Shown: positions 1 through 6,206, counted from the stretch's first letter. The stretch is 6,981 bases of DNA from Bacteroidetes bacterium 4572_114 (GCA_002254335.1 NIVA01000230.1:1-6981), one strand, 5' to 3'. A program made the numbers and translations. Notes: a model not told the origin generated them from the sequence alone.

Positions 1-1
1 C

Positions 2-800
2 ACAGAGTTCGGCTCATTCGACATTTTTGCCATTACCCCCGAGTATTATTATGTGGAGTCGCTCAACCTGGCGGAAGGCAGCCGTTACATCAACGACAAC
101 GATGTTGAAGGATACCGGAAAGTGGTATCGTTGGGCAAGGTTGTAAAGGAAGCCCTTTTCAAAGGTGAGGACCCATTAGGGAAATATGTAAAAATCAATG
201 GTGTCCCCTTCAAGGTTGTCGGCCATTTTGATGACCCGGGCGGCGACCGCGACGTATCAAGGGTGTATATCCCAGTAACCACGGCACAGCGGGTTTTCAA
301 TATGGGGAACCGCATCCGTAATGTGTGCCTTATGTTAGATAATGCAACCTCCGCGGAAAGCCAGGACGTGTTGGAGGAGGCCAAAACTTTATTGGCACAA
401 AAATATAAGTTCGATGCAAAAGACCCGAGGGCACTGTTTACCTATAATTCCATCGAACAATTTCAGCAATTTATGGATTTGTTTGCGGGCATCAGGTTAT
501 TTATCTGGATCATTGGCATCGGGACCATCATTGCAGGTATTGTGGGTGTAAGCAATATTATGATGATAGTAGTTAAAGACAGGACAAAAGAGATATATCG
601 GGCTGGTGATGGGTGTAGGGCTGCTGGAACTGGTATCCAGTGTGCTGCCACCGGGAGATTATTTTGCCAATCCCGAAGTGGATTTCAATATTGCAATTGG
701 CGCCACCGTAATATTAATAATCTCAGGTGCCATTGCCGGCCTTGTCCCGGCACGAAAAGCCGCCGCAGTCAGGCCGGTGGAAGCGTTGAGGGATGAGTAG
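2..800 (+). pseudogene. MacB/FtsX-type ABC transporter permease 1, 5'-partial, internally deleted and frameshifted
   Basis: This is the C-terminal two thirds of an inner-membrane permease of the MacB/FtsX family, which works with a cytoplasmic ATPase and a periplasmic adaptor in export. The frame is already open at base 2, so the GTG at 53 is not the start; roughly 110 N-terminal residues lie outside the window. The periplasmic MacB_PCD domain is followed by a membrane segment (FIWIIGIGTIIAGIVGVSNI, about 506-565). Homology to permease 2 stops after KDRTKEI (595). It resumes in another frame with YIGLVMGVGLLELV from 594-596 and runs to the shared C-terminus PVEALRDE, stop 798-800. Relative to permease 2, about 29 residues (its 311-339, including part of the third membrane helix) are missing, with a net loss near 89 nt that breaks the frame. 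The 247-residue frame ending at 796 therefore has a nonsense tail. It is probably non-functional unless this is an assembly error. Confidence 0.85.
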
Positions 801-802
801 GG

Positions 803-970
803 GAAATGGAGTGGTGGAGGAATGGAAGAATGGAAAGATGGAGGAATGGAAGAATGGAAAGATGGAGGAATGGAAGAATGGAAAGATGGAGGAATGGAGT
901 GATGGAGTAGTGGAGTGATGGAGTAGTGGAGGAATGGAGGAATGGAGTGATGGAGTAGTGGAGTGATGGA
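803..970. repeat. Octanucleotide tandem array, 21 units of NNNRTGGA
   Basis: The stretch divides without gaps into 21 consecutive octamers, each fitting NNNRTGGA. Variants include GGAATGGA, AGAATGGA, AAGATGGA, GTGATGGA, GTAGTGGA and GTGGTGGA. They form a higher order: the triplet GGAATGGA-AGAATGGA-AAGATGGA is repeated three times exactly (819-890), and GGAATGGA-GTGATGGA-GTAGTGGA occurs at 891-914 and 939-962. The array starts two bases after the stop codon of permease 1. A - strand open frame through it (769-1074) is low-complexity and is not a gene. Four more octamers of similar form (NNNDTGGA) follow at 1024-1055. Confidence 0.93.
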
Positions 971-981
971 GTGGCGAAAAC

Positions 982-1013
982 CTGACAGAGTCCGACGCAG
1001 GAGGTCCTGTCAG
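982..1013. repeat. Dispersed hairpin element, copy 1 (CTGACAG / CTGTCAG stem)
   Basis: The perfect 7-bp inverted repeat CTGACAG (982-988) / CTGTCAG (1007-1013) encloses the 18-nt loop AGTCCGACGCAGGAGGTC. The stem can be lengthened by AAAC/GTTT across a bulged A. A second copy at 2604-2635 has the same geometry, a loop differing at one base, and a stem in which one C-G pair is replaced by A-T on both sides, so pairing is kept. This covariation argues for selection or copying of a folded structure rather than a peptide. The loop contains AGGAGGT (999-1005). Its role is unknown. With no T-tract after it, it does not look like a simple terminator. Confidence 0.8.
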
Positions 1014-1202
1014 AGTTTGATTGAAAATGGAAAAATGGAAGATTGGAAAATTGGAGCGAAACTTGAAACTTCAAACCTGAAACGCAAAGAACTGAGGGCT
1101 AAGAGCAAAGCGAAAAAAGCCAGGGGCAACCCAACAAACCTGAAACCTGTCTGCCCGCCGTAGCGAAGCGAAGGAGGGAAACTTGAAACTTGCGAAGCGA
1201 AG
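1014..1202. repeat. Mosaic of short repeats upstream of permease 2
   Basis: No gene is seen between the hairpin and permease 2. The stretch holds four octamers at 1024-1055 (AAAATGGA twice, AGATTGGA, AAATTGGA). Heptamers of the form (G/C)AAACNN follow at 1058-1085 (GAAACTT, GAAACTT, CAAACCT, GAAACGC), 1135-1148 (CAAACCT, GAAACCT) and 1178-1191 (GAAACTT twice). GCGAAGCGAAG occurs twice, at 1163-1173 and 1192-1202. The last heptamers and the second GCGAAGCGAAG run into the open frame of permease 2, so its first codons are repeat DNA. AAGGAGG lies at 1171-1177, 12 nt before the TTG at 1190, but in this repeat context it may be chance. Confidence 0.85.
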
Positions 1203-2425
1203 CAAGGAAGAACAAGCTGCGTACTTTCTTCACTGCCTTTGGTGTGTTTTGGGGCATTTTTATGCTCATCATTATGCTTGGTTCTGGTACAGGGTTAAGA
1301 AACGGGGTAAATTCCGGGTTTGGCGACATGGCCACTAACAGCATGTTCATCTGGACGCAAAGGACCACTGAAGCTTACAAAGGATTTCCACGGGGCAGGT
1401 TTTACAATTTCAATAATACCGATACACAAGCCCTGATCGATAACATTCCTGAAATTGAATATATAGCCCCACGCATCAGGGGGCACAGCAGGACCGGAGA
1501 CAACAATACTGTTAGGGGCGAACGCACCGGTAGTTTTAGGATACAGGGCGACTATCCCGAATATAACCTTATTGATCCGGTTGAAATCATCAGTGGCCGT
1601 TTTATTAACAAGCTCGACATTGAGTACAAAAGAAAGAATATTGTTATCGGTGAACGGGTATTTCAGGAATTGTTCGATCGTGATGAAGATCCTATCGGCC
1701 AGTACATCAGGGTATCGGGTGTATATTTTAAGGTTGTGGGCATGTTCAGGTCGAAAAAAGGCGACCGGCAGGCCGAATTTGAAAATCAGCAGATTTGTAT
1801 GCCTTTTACCACTTTACAACTCACTTACAATTATGGGGATGTGGTGGGCTGGTACTCAATCACGGCCACGCCCAATGTTAGTGTTTCGGTGGTTGAAGAA
1901 AAAGCAAAAGACCTGCTGAGGAAACGTCATAGTATTTCCCCTACAGATGAACGCGCCATTGGCTCGGCAAATGTTGAGGAGGAATTTAATAAAATGACCA
2001 ACCTTTTCAGGGGAATAAATGGATTGATCTGGATTGTAGGGATTGGGACACTTTTGGCCGGCATAGTTGGTGTGAGCAATATCATGATGATAATCGTAAA
2101 GGAGCGGACCCAGGAAATCGGGATTCAGAGGGCTATTGGCGCAACACCATTTGATATTACAAAACAAGTTATCACCGAGTCGGTTTTTTTAACTGCAATA
2201 GCAGGATATGTTGGCCTGGTAATCGGGGTCGGGATAATCGAAGCAGTGAATTATGCTTTAATACAAATGCAGGTATCTTCGGATATGTTCACCAATCCAT
2301 CAGTTGATTTTGATGTGGCCATAAAAGCTTTGCTGGTGTTAATTGTGAGTGGTGCTTTAGCAGGATTGATCCCGGCAAGACGGGCCGTGAGCATCAAACC
2401 GATAGATGCGCTGAGGGATGAGTAG
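1190..2425 (+). CDS. MacB/FtsX-type ABC transporter permease 2, N-terminus probably replaced
   Basis: This inner-membrane permease is the paralog of the gene at 2-800 and probably its partner with an outside ATPase. The 411-residue frame has a first membrane segment after KNKLRTFF (about 10-33), a periplasmic MacB_PCD domain (about 40-275), then the FtsX-type C-terminal domain. That domain has membrane segments at about 281-305 (GLIWIVGIGTLLAGIVGVSN), 326-352 and 376-399, and conserved VKERTQEIGIQRAIGA and LIPARRA motifs. The TTG at 1190 is the only early start, because an in-frame TGA lies at 1184-1186 and the next ATG (1262) is inside the first membrane segment. Family members usually have about 15-20 more residues before KNKLRT. 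Here codons 1-5 come from the GAAACTT / GCGAAGCGAAG repeats. Either the native 5' end was lost to repeat DNA or initiation is unusual. The body of the gene is intact; expression is doubtful. Confidence 0.85.
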   Translation: MRSEARKNKLRTFFTAFGVFWGIFMLIIMLGSGTGLRNGVNSGFGDMATNSMFIWTQRTTEAYKGFPRGRFYNFNNTDTQALIDNIPEIEYIAPRIRGHSRTGDNNTVRGERTGSFRIQGDYPEYNLIDPVEIISGRFINKLDIEYKRKNIVIGERVFQELFDRDEDPIGQYIRVSGVYFKVVGMFRSKKGDRQAEFENQQICMPFTTLQLTYNYGDVVGWYSITATPNVSVSVVEEKAKDLLRKRHSISPTDERAIGSANVEEEFNKMTNLFRGINGLIWIVGIGTLLAGIVGVSNIMMIIVKERTQEIGIQRAIGATPFDITKQVITESVFLTAIAGYVGLVIGVGIIEAVNYALIQMQVSSDMFTNPSVDFDVAIKALLVLIVSGALAGLIPARRAVSIKPIDALRDE

Positions 2426-2509
2426 TGGGGGAATAGAAGGATGGAGGGATGGAGGAATGGAAAGATGGAAGGATGGGGGAATGGAGTGGTGGAGTGGTGG
2501 AGTGATGTA
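2422..2509. repeat. Octanucleotide array 2, after permease 2
   Basis: Eleven consecutive octamers related to the array at 803-970: GTAGTGGG, GGAATAGA, AGGATGGA, GGGATGGA, GGAATGGA, AAGATGGA, AGGATGGG, GGAATGGA, GTGGTGGA twice, GTGATGTA. Units are more degenerate at the ends. The first unit overlaps the stop codon TAG (2423-2425), so the array begins at the same place relative to the permease as array 1. The permease ends themselves (GAGGGATGAGTAG) resemble the array units. Confidence 0.88.
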
Positions 2510-2512
2510 AGA

Positions 2513-2591
2513 AGTCAGATGTTTGATGTTTGATATGAGATTTGCCTCACACAGATCAAAGATCGCACATCGGACATCGGATATCTGATTC
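2513..2591. repeat. Degenerate heptamer repeats
   Basis: TGTTTGA occurs twice in tandem (2520-2533), followed by TATGAGA. Further on come AGATCAA, AGATCGC, ACATCGG, ACATCGG and ATATCTG as five consecutive heptamers (2553-2587). The period is seven, unlike the octamers just upstream. No coding region is supported here. A - strand open frame (2357-2617) crosses it and is low-complexity. Confidence 0.65.
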
Positions 2592-2603
2592 TTGTTAAGA
2601 AAA

Positions 2604-2635
2604 CTGAAAGAGTCCAACGCAGGAGGTCCTTTCAG
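2604..2635. repeat. Dispersed hairpin element, copy 2 (CTGAAAG / CTTTCAG stem)
   Basis: CTGAAAG (2604-2610) and CTTTCAG (2629-2635) enclose the 18-nt loop AGTCCAACGCAGGAGGTC. Compared with copy 1 (982-1013) the loop differs by one base (G to A), while the stem keeps pairing through a double change (C-G to A-T). AGGAGGT is at 2621-2627. The element lies 126 bases upstream of the adaptor gene start. Confidence 0.8.
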
Positions 2636-2760
2636 AGTTGAACAGATTTACAAAGAAGTTGAAATAGAGTACCGGGAAGGAAATCCTGTAAAAGTTGAAA
2701 AGGAAACATAATTAATAGAAAACAATCAAAATATTTGAAAACAATAAAAATCTAAATACA

Positions 2761-3601
2761 ATGAAAACATTTTTTAAAATCTTTTTTGGGGTCGTAATCC
2801 TCGGCGTGTTTGTTTACACCATTTTCTTTCTGTATCAAAAATCACAGGCAAAACCTATTGTTTACCAAACCACAACACCCTTCACAGAAACAATAATCAA
2901 AAAAACTGTGGCCACCGGGTCAGTAGTCCCCCGTAAAGAAATTGCCATCAAACCACAAGTTTCCGGTATCATCGACATCATTTATGTGGAAGCCGGCGAC
3001 ATGGTCACAAAAGGCGATTTAATTGCCAAGGTCAGGATCATCCCAAACATGGTGAACCTTAACAATGCCGAATCCCGTGTGAAACAGGCCAGGATTTCAA
3101 TTCGCGATGCACAGGCCGATTACGACCGGCAAAAAGAACTGTTTGATGGCGATGTGATAGCAGCGGCCGAATTTCAGGATGCCGAAATCGCATTTAACCA
3201 GGCACAGCAGGAACTGGAAGCCGCCGAAAACAATTTACAATTGATAAAGGAAGGTCAAACTAAAAACACCGGCGAAACCACAAACACCCTGATACGCTCC
3301 ACTATCGACGGCATGGTGCTGGATGTTCCCGTAAAAGAGGGCAATTCGGTAATCGAGTCCAACACCTTCAATGACGGCACCACCATTGCCAACATTGCCG
3401 ATATGGGCGAAATGGTATTCGAAGGCAAGGTGGACGAAACGGAAGTGGGCAAGATTGACAATTTATGTTGAGGTTGAAACCGAACCACAAATTTTTGAAA
3501 AACGATATATCGAAACCGGCCTGTCCGATGGGATTAACATCGAAGTTATTTCCGGCCTCAGCATGGAGGATAAGATAAAGAGCGGCACAGTGCAACCGTA
3601 A
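2761..3601 (+). pseudogene. Periplasmic adaptor (HlyD/MFP family) with internal deletion and frameshift
   Basis: The adaptor anchors to the inner membrane and links an ABC or RND pump to an outer-membrane channel. The ATG at 2761 follows an A-rich leader without Shine-Dalgarno. An N-terminal membrane anchor (about 5-26) precedes a lipoyl-like half (IAIKPQVSGIIDIIYVEAGD, about 60-80), a coiled-coil hairpin (about 97-167), and the second lipoyl half with STIDGMVLDVPVKEG and FEGKVDETEVGKI (to about 233). The frame then stops at 3469-3471. The family's C-terminal part resumes in another frame from about 3459 (TIYVEVETEPQIFEKRYIET, then GLSDGINIEVISGL) to a TAA at 3599-3601. The beta-barrel domain between them is missing, roughly 70-90 residues judged from the usual family layout. 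The product would be a truncated adaptor, probably inactive. It lies downstream of the two permeases, fitting one export locus. Confidence 0.85.
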
Positions 3602-3839
3602 GAATTGATTTATGATTGATGATTTACGATTGTTGATTTATGATTTATTAAAGCTCGTCAACATAAGATTGTTTTGCTTTCGATTTTGCCGTATATTTTT
3701 TATATTATAGAGTCCTATCTAAAAACGAAGTTTTTGAAAATTCGCGAAATTTTATTGTTTTCAAACACATTATTACGAGGTAATTAGAAAAACATATTAG
3801 CGCATTAGCGGCTAAATATAGCTTTTTAGACCGGACTCA
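3602..3839. other. Convergent intergenic region with a short repeat and weak hairpins
   Basis: No gene is seen. TTGATTTATGATT occurs at 3605-3617 and 3633-3645 (28-bp spacing), within a run of similar ATGATTTACGATT-like text. Two AT-rich inverted repeats lie in the middle: AAAAAC/GTTTTT with a 3-nt loop at 3721-3735, and AAAATT/AATTTT with a 5-nt loop at 3737-3753. They could end transcription from either side, since the flanking genes converge here, but both stems are weak. Confidence 0.5.
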
Positions 3840-5282
3840 TTATATTTTACGAAAGAAATAAACCAATCCAAGGGAAATGTTAATTTGATTATACATTGCA
3901 TTCGCCGTATTGTTGGGGACACCAAAAAGGAAATTCTCGTCGGTAGGCTCCGACAGGTTCACAAATTGCAGGGTGTTTTTATGAAACCCAAAAGCATAAT
4001 CACCACCGATGCTCAGTTCAAATTTCTCTAACCGCCACACAACACCAGTTGTTAAATGATAAATATTCCAATATGTTATCCCGGGATAATTGCCGTCAAA
4101 AACATTAATTTCATTCCTGTCCAGTGGGTTAAAATCCGTCCTAAAACCCCCGATAAATTCAAACTTGTCCGAAAAATGGTGTTGCACTGCAATTGCCAAA
4201 TTTACAACTGATTTTTGGGCCAGCATCATATTGGTAAATCCATTTATACGCTCATCAATAAATTCGGGGAGATCATCATCCTTACTTAAATTAGGTAAAA
4301 TCGCATATTTTCTAATCCTGGAAAAAACTGAAATTTTTCCGTACAATGAGGTATTTTTTGTCAGGGGATACTCAATTCCAATATCGATTATCAAAGGTGA
4401 TTTATACACCGATTTTACCTTGCTGCGCCAGGTAGTTACCTTGTAATCCAGGGTATCGCTAACTTCATTATCTATCTCTACTACCCTTTTAAAATCTGAC
4501 TTTGAGGCAAAGCCAATATTAATCCTTGGTGTTGTTACGGCCAGTCCGAATTTCAATTTATTATACTGCCAGCTCGCCCCCAAAATAAATAACCACCCAA
4601 AATTTTTGTAGCCCAATTCTTCCTCAAGGCCTGAGGTTGCCAATGGTGCAAACAAAATCCCCCCATCTCCCGGATATACATCGGCCGACTGCGACTTAAA
4701 ATAACTCTGGTTACGGTAAGTGATAAATGTAGATATCCCCAACCCCAGGTTTGGGCCTACTTTTTTTCCATATCCAAACCCGCCCCAATCTTCTTTAATC
4801 TTATTATAGTACCTGTAAGTCCCAATAAAAAATTCATCCCCTGCAAGTGATGGGATTACATCATAACCGATGTCATTTTTTATAGAAGTCCTGATTTTGG
4901 TATTATGCCTGTTGATAATGGCAAAAGTTAAACTGATGGGCAATTCCGGGACTTTCTGTACGAAAGAGAATATCTGAGAAAAACCATCAACCATTGTCGA
5001 TTTCAAATCCAAACCTTCACCGGCCCCGTTGGTTATATCTAACGCACTCAGAAAATAACCGTTGCTTGAAAATGAGAGACTGGAATTTTCGACATAAGCC
5101 AATCCTGCAGGGTTATAATAAATGGCCGAATTATCGTTTACCCCGGCAGTTACAGCTCCTGACAGCATGCTCGACCGCGAGTCAACTCCATTCATCCAAT
5201 AATTAAATTCCTGACCAAATCCAGATAACATTGTTCCGGTAAGGAGTAAAATCAGCAGATATTTTAAAGTGTCGTTTTTCAT
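3840..5282 (-). CDS. OmpP1/FadL-like outer-membrane beta-barrel protein
   Basis: A complete 480-residue gene. It begins with a signal peptide (short charged start, hydrophobic LKYLLILLLTGTMLSG, likely cut near residue 23 before QEFNYW; no lipobox cysteine). Next comes the segment SGAVTAGVNDNSAIYYNPAG (about 40-60), which matches the FadL/OmpP1 pattern, including the conserved NPA of that family. The rest alternates polar and aromatic residues as in a long barrel and ends with an amphipathic strand (INISLGLVYFFRKI). FadL relatives move hydrophobic molecules such as fatty acids across the outer membrane; the substrate here cannot be read from sequence. Many Bacteroidota paralogs are unassigned, so the family call is firmer than the function. 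It stands alone, convergent with the adaptor and divergent from the cupin gene. Confidence 0.75.
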   Translation of the reverse strand: MKNDTLKYLLILLLTGTMLSGFGQEFNYWMNGVDSRSSMLSGAVTAGVNDNSAIYYNPAGLAYVENSSLSFSSNGYFLSALDITNGAGEGLDLKSTMVDGFSQIFSFVQKVPELPISLTFAIINRHNTKIRTSIKNDIGYDVIPSLAGDEFFIGTYRYYNKIKEDWGGFGYGKKVGPNLGLGISTFITYRNQSYFKSQSADVYPGDGGILFAPLATSGLEEELGYKNFGWLFILGASWQYNKLKFGLAVTTPRINIGFASKSDFKRVVEIDNEVSDTLDYKVTTWRSKVKSVYKSPLIIDIGIEYPLTKNTSLYGKISVFSRIRKYAILPNLSKDDDLPEFIDERINGFTNMMLAQKSVVNLAIAVQHHFSDKFEFIGGFRTDFNPLDRNEINVFDGNYPGITYWNIYHLTTGVVWRLEKFELSIGGDYAFGFHKNTLQFVNLSEPTDENFLFGVPNNTANAMYNQINISLGLVYFFRKI

Positions 5283-5295
5283 ATTTTAGTCATCG

Positions 5296-5324
5296 CAAAT
5301 CTAACATAATTCAAGTAACTTCAA
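5296..5324 (-). promoter_or_regulatory. Candidate Bacteroidota promoter for the FadL-like gene
   Basis: Read on the - strand, TAGATTTG (5303-5296) fits the Bacteroidota -7 consensus TAnnTTTG exactly. TTG (5324-5322) lies 18 bases upstream of it, near the expected -33 position. The predicted start of transcription is close to 5289, leaving an unusually short leader of about 7 nt before the ATG at 5282. Confidence 0.45.
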
Positions 5325-5354
5325 TTACAATGGGCAAAATAAATCAAATTTGAG

Positions 5355-5362
5355 TAATTTTG
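5355..5362 (+). promoter_or_regulatory. Possible -7 element for the cupin gene
   Basis: TAATTTTG fits TAnnTTTG and lies 26 bases before the ATG at 5389, giving a leader of about 20 nt. No convincing TTG is found at the -33 distance, so this is weak. It favours the ATG at 5389 over the upstream TTG at 5350, because the motif would otherwise fall inside the coding region. Confidence 0.3.
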
Positions 5363-5388
5363 AAGAGTCTATCCAAAAATTAAAAATC

Positions 5389-5724
5389 ATGAATATTTTT
5401 CCTGATCTGATAAAAAATCTTCCCGAAGCCGACATCAGCTTTCACGGGATCAAGGGATGGCTCTCCCAGGCCGATGAGCATCAAATTGTATTTATGGAAA
5501 TCGAACCAATCGGCAAAGTACCGGAACATACACACAGTGCCCAGTGGGGAATTGTGGTTGATGGAGAGATGAAACTGACCATAGGTGGGATAACAAAAAC
5601 CTACAAAAAAGGGGATTCCTATTTCATTCCTGAAGGTGTAATACATTCAGCCGAATTTAAAACTAAAACCCGGGTTATTGATTATTTTGATGAAAAGGAG
5701 AGGTATAAGAAAAAACAGATTTAA
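5389..5724 (+). CDS. Small single-domain cupin protein
   Basis: A 111-residue cytoplasmic protein from the ATG at 5389. A TTG at 5350 would add 13 residues, but homologs as I know them begin near MNIFPDLIKNLPEAD. The first cupin motif is visible as PEHTHSAQWGIVVDG (about 44-58): the two histidines are present, but the usual metal-binding glutamate position is a glutamine. The second motif is GDSYFIPEGVIHSA (about 78-91) with its PxGxxH pattern. Three histidines could still bind a metal. Small stand-alone cupins of this kind have varied or unknown activities, so no substrate is proposed. It diverges from the FadL-like gene and has no operon partner; what follows is repeat and remnant DNA. Confidence 0.85.
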   Translation: MNIFPDLIKNLPEADISFHGIKGWLSQADEHQIVFMEIEPIGKVPEHTHSAQWGIVVDGEMKLTIGGITKTYKKGDSYFIPEGVIHSAEFKTKTRVIDYFDEKERYKKKQI

Positions 5725-5738
5725 GGTCAAACCGGAAA

Positions 5739-5818
5739 GCTGTCAGACAGTTTCTTATGAACAGCCCAATCGGCTTTATGGACATTCACGAAATTATAAG
5801 CGTAACTGTCTGACAGCT
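5739..5818. repeat. 15-bp perfect inverted repeat around the start of 142-bp repeat copy A
   Basis: AGCTGTCAGACAGTT (5739-5753) is the exact reverse complement of AACTGTCTGACAGCT (5804-5818), with 50 bases between. Each arm is itself almost palindromic (CTGTC-A/T-GACAG). The right arm lies inside the 142-bp repeat; the left arm lies outside it and has no counterpart at copy B. Transcribed, this could form a strong hairpin downstream of the cupin gene, but there is no T-tract after it. Confidence 0.75.
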
Positions 5819-5906
5819 ATCTCCCCAAGGCAGAGGCTTAAACATTCTTGTATTGCAAAGGCTGACATAACAGCGGCTTCCCCAGGTATATTTGACTGAG
5901 ACCTAA
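5765..5906. repeat. 142-bp direct repeat, copy A
   Basis: Bases 5765-5906 match 6529-6670 over 142 positions with only four differences, all in the first 40 bases; the last 103 bases are identical. Sequence on both sides is unrelated between copies, so the edges are sharp. Both copies contain CTGTCTGACAG. Neither shows clear terminal inverted repeats or an intact + strand frame. On the - strand both are open through the shared part, but the frames enter from unrelated sequence. It could be a small non-autonomous mobile element, a fragment of an insertion sequence or a dispersed intergenic repeat; I do not recognise it. Confidence 0.9.
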
Positions 5907-5987
5907 TTACCTTTTTATTCGGACACCAAAAAAATATTTTGTAACCTTGTAAAAGAATATTCATTGAGACGATAAGATTAATAAACA

Positions 5988-6206
5988 ATGATTGAACGTC
6001 ATATAAGAAAAGACAAGCTTTAAGAACAAGGAAACGATTTTGCATATTGGCAAACCCAATCTTACCAAAAACGATTGGAAACTATTGAAGAGATACAACA
6101 TGAATATATAATCTGGAAATATGATACCTACCCGGGATTTCAAAGAGTTTATAGAATTATTAAACGAAAAGATTTAGCTGACCTGGATAATTTGGAAGCA
6201 AAATAG
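5988..6206 (+). pseudogene. Remnant of the small partner gene of an AbiEii-like nucleotidyltransferase toxin-antitoxin pair
   Basis: Frame 3 from the ATG at 5988 reads MIERHIRKDKL, then TAA (6021-6023), then EQGNDFAYWQTQSYQKRLET continuing through an EEIQHEYIIWKY segment to GFQRVYRIIKRK. This resembles the small putative antitoxins encoded just before AbiEii/DUF6036-type nucleotidyltransferase toxins in Bacteroidota, with their YWQ...RLE...GFQRVYRIIKR pattern. The stop falls where relatives have lysine, so a single AAA to TAA change would explain it. No usable start follows the stop. The frame runs on through DLADLDNLEAK to a TAG at 6204-6206, but that last part looks like the end of the neighbouring toxin joined by a deletion. 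The family match rests on memory of related proteins. Confidence 0.65.
6121..6206 (+). pseudogene. Remnant of an AbiEii/DUF6036-like nucleotidyltransferase toxin gene, only the two ends left
   Basis: The ATG at 6121 opens MIPTRDFKEFIELLNEK, which looks like the N-terminus of this nucleotidyltransferase-fold toxin family. The frame ends at TAG (6175-6177). In another frame, bases 6171-6206 read DLADLDNLEAK and a stop, the typical C-terminus of the same family. The whole catalytic middle, with the nucleotidyltransferase G-S/G-Y and D-x-D motifs, is absent; several hundred bases must have been lost. The start overlaps the 3' part of the partner gene by at least 50 bases in a different frame, as I recall for intact pairs. 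It cannot encode an active toxin. Confidence 0.6.

Noticed and set aside
803..970. CRISPR array
   Set aside because: Units are 8 bp and contiguous, with no spacers and no cas genes nearby.
769..1074. - strand open frame of 101 codons with Pro/Leu/His/Ser repeats
   Set aside because: It is the octamer array read in one frame; no start context, no family pattern, and the period of eight gives a mechanical peptide repeat.
1171..1177. AAGGAGG as the ribosome binding site of permease 2
   Set aside because: It lies in repeat DNA, 12 nt from a TTG, in a phylum that mostly does not use such sites; mentioned but not called.
2589..2711. Short + frame ending EQIYKEVEIEYREGNPVKVE before a TAA at 2709-2711
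   Set aside because: It looks protein-like, but it runs through the hairpin element, has no ATG, and matches no family I recognise. It might be the tail of a lost gene; the support is too thin to list it.
5350..5388. TTG start extending the cupin by 13 residues
   Set aside because: The ATG at 5389 fits the family N-terminus and leaves a TAnnTTTG motif upstream.
5757..5814. Possible transposase start (MNSPIGFMDIHEIISVTV, then TGA) at copy A, and NPINFKDIHEIISITV at copy B
   Set aside because: Both stop at the same TGA, the similarity to insertion-sequence transposase starts is faint, and the two copies differ by amino-acid changes. Not enough to name a mobile element family.
5794..6045. - strand frame of 83 codons across repeat copy A
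   Set aside because: Its C-terminal part equals that of the frame at copy B only because the DNA is identical; the N-terminal parts are unrelated and it overlaps the antitoxin remnant.
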